Part shown: positions 62,000 to 64,000 of the stretch, piece by piece
Layout of the letters: every line of letters begins with the position of its first letter
Position numbering within the stretch: the stretch's first letter is position 1
Assembly (NCBI RefSeq): GCF_004214815.1
Contig: NZ_CP035926.1
Span: 930,001-994,000 of the forward strand
Length of the DNA: 64,000 bases
Source of the DNA: Aliarcobacter thereius LMG 24486
GTDB lineage: Bacteria; Campylobacterota; Campylobacteria; Campylobacterales; Arcobacteraceae
Direction: 5' to 3'
Position numbers and translations under genes: made by a program
Notes under the pieces: generated by a model
Database searches by the model: none
What the model saw: only the letters and a program-made list of their open reading frames with translations
Told to the model about the DNA's origin: nothing

Positions 62000-63366
62000 T
62001 GATAGATTTTGCCAAGTTTGTAAAATATTCTAAACCAGGACCAAGATATACTTCATATCCAACGGCTCCTGAGTTTAGTGAAAGTTTTACAAAAGAAGAT
62101 TTAAAAAACTACTTCAAAAAACAAGATAGAAAAAGAAATCTATCTCTATATTTTCATCTACCTTTTTGTAGAAGTGCCTGTTATTTTTGTGGATGTAATA
62201 CAATTTTTACATCAAAAGAAGATAAAAAAACAAGATATATTGACTATATAAAAAGAGAACTTGATATTTTAAAAAATCATATTGATACTTCAAGAGTTGT
62301 GAGTCAAATGCACTTTGGTGGTGGAACTCCAACTTTTTTCTCTCCTTCTCAACTTGAGGATTTAATTTCTAAAATAAAAGAAGTTTTTCCAAACTTTTCA
62401 AATGATGCTGAAATATCTTGTGAAATTGATCCAAGGTTTTTTACAAAAGAGCATATGGATGTTTTAAAAGCTGGTGGTTGTAATCGTGTAAGCTTTGGAG
62501 TTCAAGACTTAAATGAAACTGTACAAAAAACAATTCATAGAGTTCAACCATTTGAGCTTACAAAAAATGTTATAAAAATAGCTAGAGAAGCTGGAATTAA
62601 ATCTATAAATACAGATTTAATTTATGGTTTACCACACCAAACAAAAGAGAGTTTTCAAGATACTTTAGAAAAAATGCTTACTTTAAGTCCAGATAGATTT
62701 GCAGTATTTAATTATGCTCATGTTCCTTGGCTTATGAAAACTATGAGAAAGTTTGATGAATCAACTTTCCCAACTCCACATGAAAAGCTAGAGATGCTTA
62801 AATCTACAATAGATTTCTTTACAACAAATGGCTATAAAATGGTAGGAATGGATCACTTTGCAAAACCAGAAGATGAACTTTTTAAAGCTATTGAAAAAGG
62901 TGAGCTTCATAGAAATTTCCAAGGATATACCACAAAAGGTGGAGCTGATTTAATAGGAATTGGTGTTACTTCTATTGGAAATGGAGTTGATTATTATGCA
63001 CAAAACTTTAAAAATCTTGAAGAGTGGGAAAATGCAATAGATAAAGGAGAACTTCCTGTATTTAAAGGCTATAAACTATCAGATGATGATATTTTAAGAC
63101 AATATGTAATTATGGAACTTATGAGTAATTTCTCTTTAAATATTAAAAAAGTAGAAGATGAATTTAAAATAGTTTTCAAAGATTATTTTGCTGATGCTTT
63201 AAATGCTTTAAAAGAGTTTGAAGATGCAGAACTGCTAAAAATATTTGATGATAAAATTGAAGTTTATCAAACAGGAACAATGCTCATAAGAAATATTTGT
63301 ATGCCTTTTGATGCTTATTTAAACAATATACCTGAAGAGAAAAGAAGATTCTCTAAAACCATTTAA
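61999..63366 (+). CDS. hemN: Oxygen-independent coproporphyrinogen III oxidase
   Basis: Radical SAM enzyme that decarboxylates coproporphyrinogen III in haem synthesis without oxygen. The N-terminal PGPRYTSYPTAPEF is diagnostic of true HemN. The cluster motif is CRSACYFCGC (CxxxCxxC), followed by HFGGGTPTFF and a later GIGVTSIGNG. Full length at 455 residues. Together with the nearby anaerobic reductase it points to growth at low oxygen. Confidence 0.96.
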   Translation: MIDFAKFVKYSKPGPRYTSYPTAPEFSESFTKEDLKNYFKKQDRKRNLSLYFHLPFCRSACYFCGCNTIFTSKEDKKTRYIDYIKRELDILKNHIDTSRVVSQMHFGGGTPTFFSPSQLEDLISKIKEVFPNFSNDAEISCEIDPRFFTKEHMDVLKAGGCNRVSFGVQDLNETVQKTIHRVQPFELTKNVIKIAREAGIKSINTDLIYGLPHQTKESFQDTLEKMLTLSPDRFAVFNYAHVPWLMKTMRKFDESTFPTPHEKLEMLKSTIDFFTTNGYKMVGMDHFAKPEDELFKAIEKGELHRNFQGYTTKGGADLIGIGVTSIGNGVDYYAQNFKNLEEWENAIDKGELPVFKGYKLSDDDILRQYVIMELMSNFSLNIKKVEDEFKIVFKDYFADALNALKEFEDAELLKIFDDKIEVYQTGTMLIRNICMPFDAYLNNIPEEKRRFSKTI

Positions 63367-63396
63367 TAATTTTAAACTTTCCTTAAGAAAAAAATA

Positions 63397-63404
63397 TATA
63401 AAAT
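63397..63404 (+). promoter_or_regulatory. Putative -10 box before the relaxase-like gene
   Basis: TATAAAAT lies 3 bp before the inverted repeat at 63407, so transcription would begin at or inside the left arm. No clear -35 element. Confidence 0.4.
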
Positions 63405-63406
63405 TA

Positions 63407-63441
63407 CCCCTTTAAAGGTACTATTTAGCACCTTAAAGGGG
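63407..63441 (+). promoter_or_regulatory. Inverted repeat covering the ribosome binding site of the relaxase-like gene
   Basis: CCCCTTTAAAGGT and ACCTTAAAGGGG pair (one bulged A) around a 10-base loop. The right arm includes AAAGGGG, the Shine-Dalgarno sequence for the ATG at 63450. A folded leader would hide the ribosome binding site; alternatively the DNA dyad is a repressor operator next to the -10 box. It is not followed by a T-run, so it is not a terminator of hemN. Confidence 0.6.
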
Positions 63442-63449
63442 AGAAAAAT

Positions 63450-64000
63450 ATGAGAAAAGCATCTTTTTCAGTTGAAAGAAGAACTGAACAAACAGATATA
63501 CACACACAAAGATTAAATGGTCACAATAGTGCTATTTTTGAAAATAGTAGTTTTAATTACTTTAAAAGTTACTATGTTTATGATAAATTCCTAGAATCTG
63601 CCAAAGAGAAATATCAACAAACAATCAAACAAAGAATGCAAAAAAGTGCAATAGCAAATATGTTTCAAGAAGCTATTATTTCAATTGATGAAACTCATAC
63701 ACAAAATGACTTGGTTGATCTATTTTTTGATTTAAAGCAAAGATTTGGTGGACATGAATTAATAAATCTTACAATTCATAAAGATGAAGGCTACTTTGTA
63801 AAAGATGGAATAAACTATAAACCATATAAAAATATTATAAAAAGAGATGAAGCTTGGTATATAAGTGCTGATGAAAAGAAAGAGATAAAGGCTGAAAACT
63901 TCTCTTTAAAAGTAGATATATCATCTTTTACAAAAGTTTCAAATCCTCATGCTCATGCTATTTTTTCTATGTTTGATTTTAAACTTGGAAGAAATGCCCG
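63450..64000 (+). CDS. Relaxase/mobilisation-like protein (5' part; runs off right edge)
   Basis: At least 183 codons, open at the window end. A His-x-Asp-Glu motif (LTIHKDEG, His110, Asp112) and a His-x-His pair (NPHAHAIF, His167, His169) look like the metal-binding elements of HUH relaxases of the MobV/Pre type, in which HxDExxPHxH is contiguous; here about 50 residues separate the two parts. An N-terminal GHNSAIFENSSF recalls the HNxR region of such proteins. The rest is basic and helical. It suggests a mobile element or integrated plasmid starting here. The catalytic Tyr, if any, is not identified. Confidence 0.55.
   Translation, partial: MRKASFSVERRTEQTDIHTQRLNGHNSAIFENSSFNYFKSYYVYDKFLESAKEKYQQTIKQRMQKSAIANMFQEAIISIDETHTQNDLVDLFFDLKQRFGGHELINLTIHKDEGYFVKDGINYKPYKNIIKRDEAWYISADEKKEIKAENFSLKVDISSFTKVSNPHAHAIFSMFDFKLGRNA

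Noticed and set aside
1-64000. tRNA, rRNA, CRISPR arrays and IS elements
   Set aside because: Reading the spacers on both strands showed no cloverleaf-like, regular repeat-spacer or transposase-coding sequence.

Overview
This AT-rich 64 kb window is chromosomal DNA from a campylobacterotal bacterium, most likely an Arcobacter/Aliarcobacter-type organism. The grounds are a single XerH-type recombinase beside a dif-like site, the AT-biased codon use, the dense gene packing, and family choices such as a short ComEC, a long-form Hpf, nadE near lpxK, NosA/OprC-like and BtuB-like receptors, and nrdD with nrdG. The species call is an inference from gene content, not from a marker gene. No rRNA, tRNA or CRISPR array was found, and no gene-free stretch exceeds 300 bases.

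Left edge (1-1.7 kb): the 3'-truncated xerH gene reads leftward. A dif-like inverted repeat lies 54 bp upstream of its start, followed by an unknown winged-helix protein. This places the left edge at or near the replication terminus. Every recognised protein gene from 1.7 to 21.7 kb points left, toward dif, as expected for leading-strand genes.

1.7-6.7 kb is a chemotaxis operon (cheY-cheA-cheR-cheD-cheB). 6.7-16.4 kb holds pnp, a divergent phosphoribosyltransferase, lptD, an RDD protein, purD with a 6S-RNA-like sequence upstream, hemD, der and hpf. 16.4-20.9 kb is a probable cobalamin uptake operon (btuB-F-D-C order) headed by a newly noted 58-codon lipoprotein-like gene. 21.7-21.9 kb holds a candidate small RNA with an anti-Shine-Dalgarno loop.

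22-33 kb mixes housekeeping genes with a copper-receptor locus: a NosA/OprC-type TonB receptor with CxxxM and HxM motifs beside a two-component system and a small membrane protein. 33-49 kb carries transport, tRNA modification, Tat translocase, shikimate, NAD and lipid A genes, a BCCT transporter and comEC. 49-57 kb has glcF-like, lgt, an orphan response regulator, a CZB-domain chemoreceptor and small metabolic genes.

57.4-61 kb is an anaerobic ribonucleotide reductase operon. Here the glycyl-radical domain of NrdD is not part of the 704-residue NrdD; it is encoded by a separate overlapping 54-codon gene with its own Shine-Dalgarno sequence, followed by nrdG. argF and hemN come next. At the right edge a partial gene with HUH-type relaxase motifs, preceded by an inverted repeat covering its ribosome binding site, suggests that a mobile element begins there.

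The most noteworthy points are the split NrdD, the candidate sRNA, the dif/xerH terminus locus, the copper receptor cluster and the relaxase-like gene at the right border.
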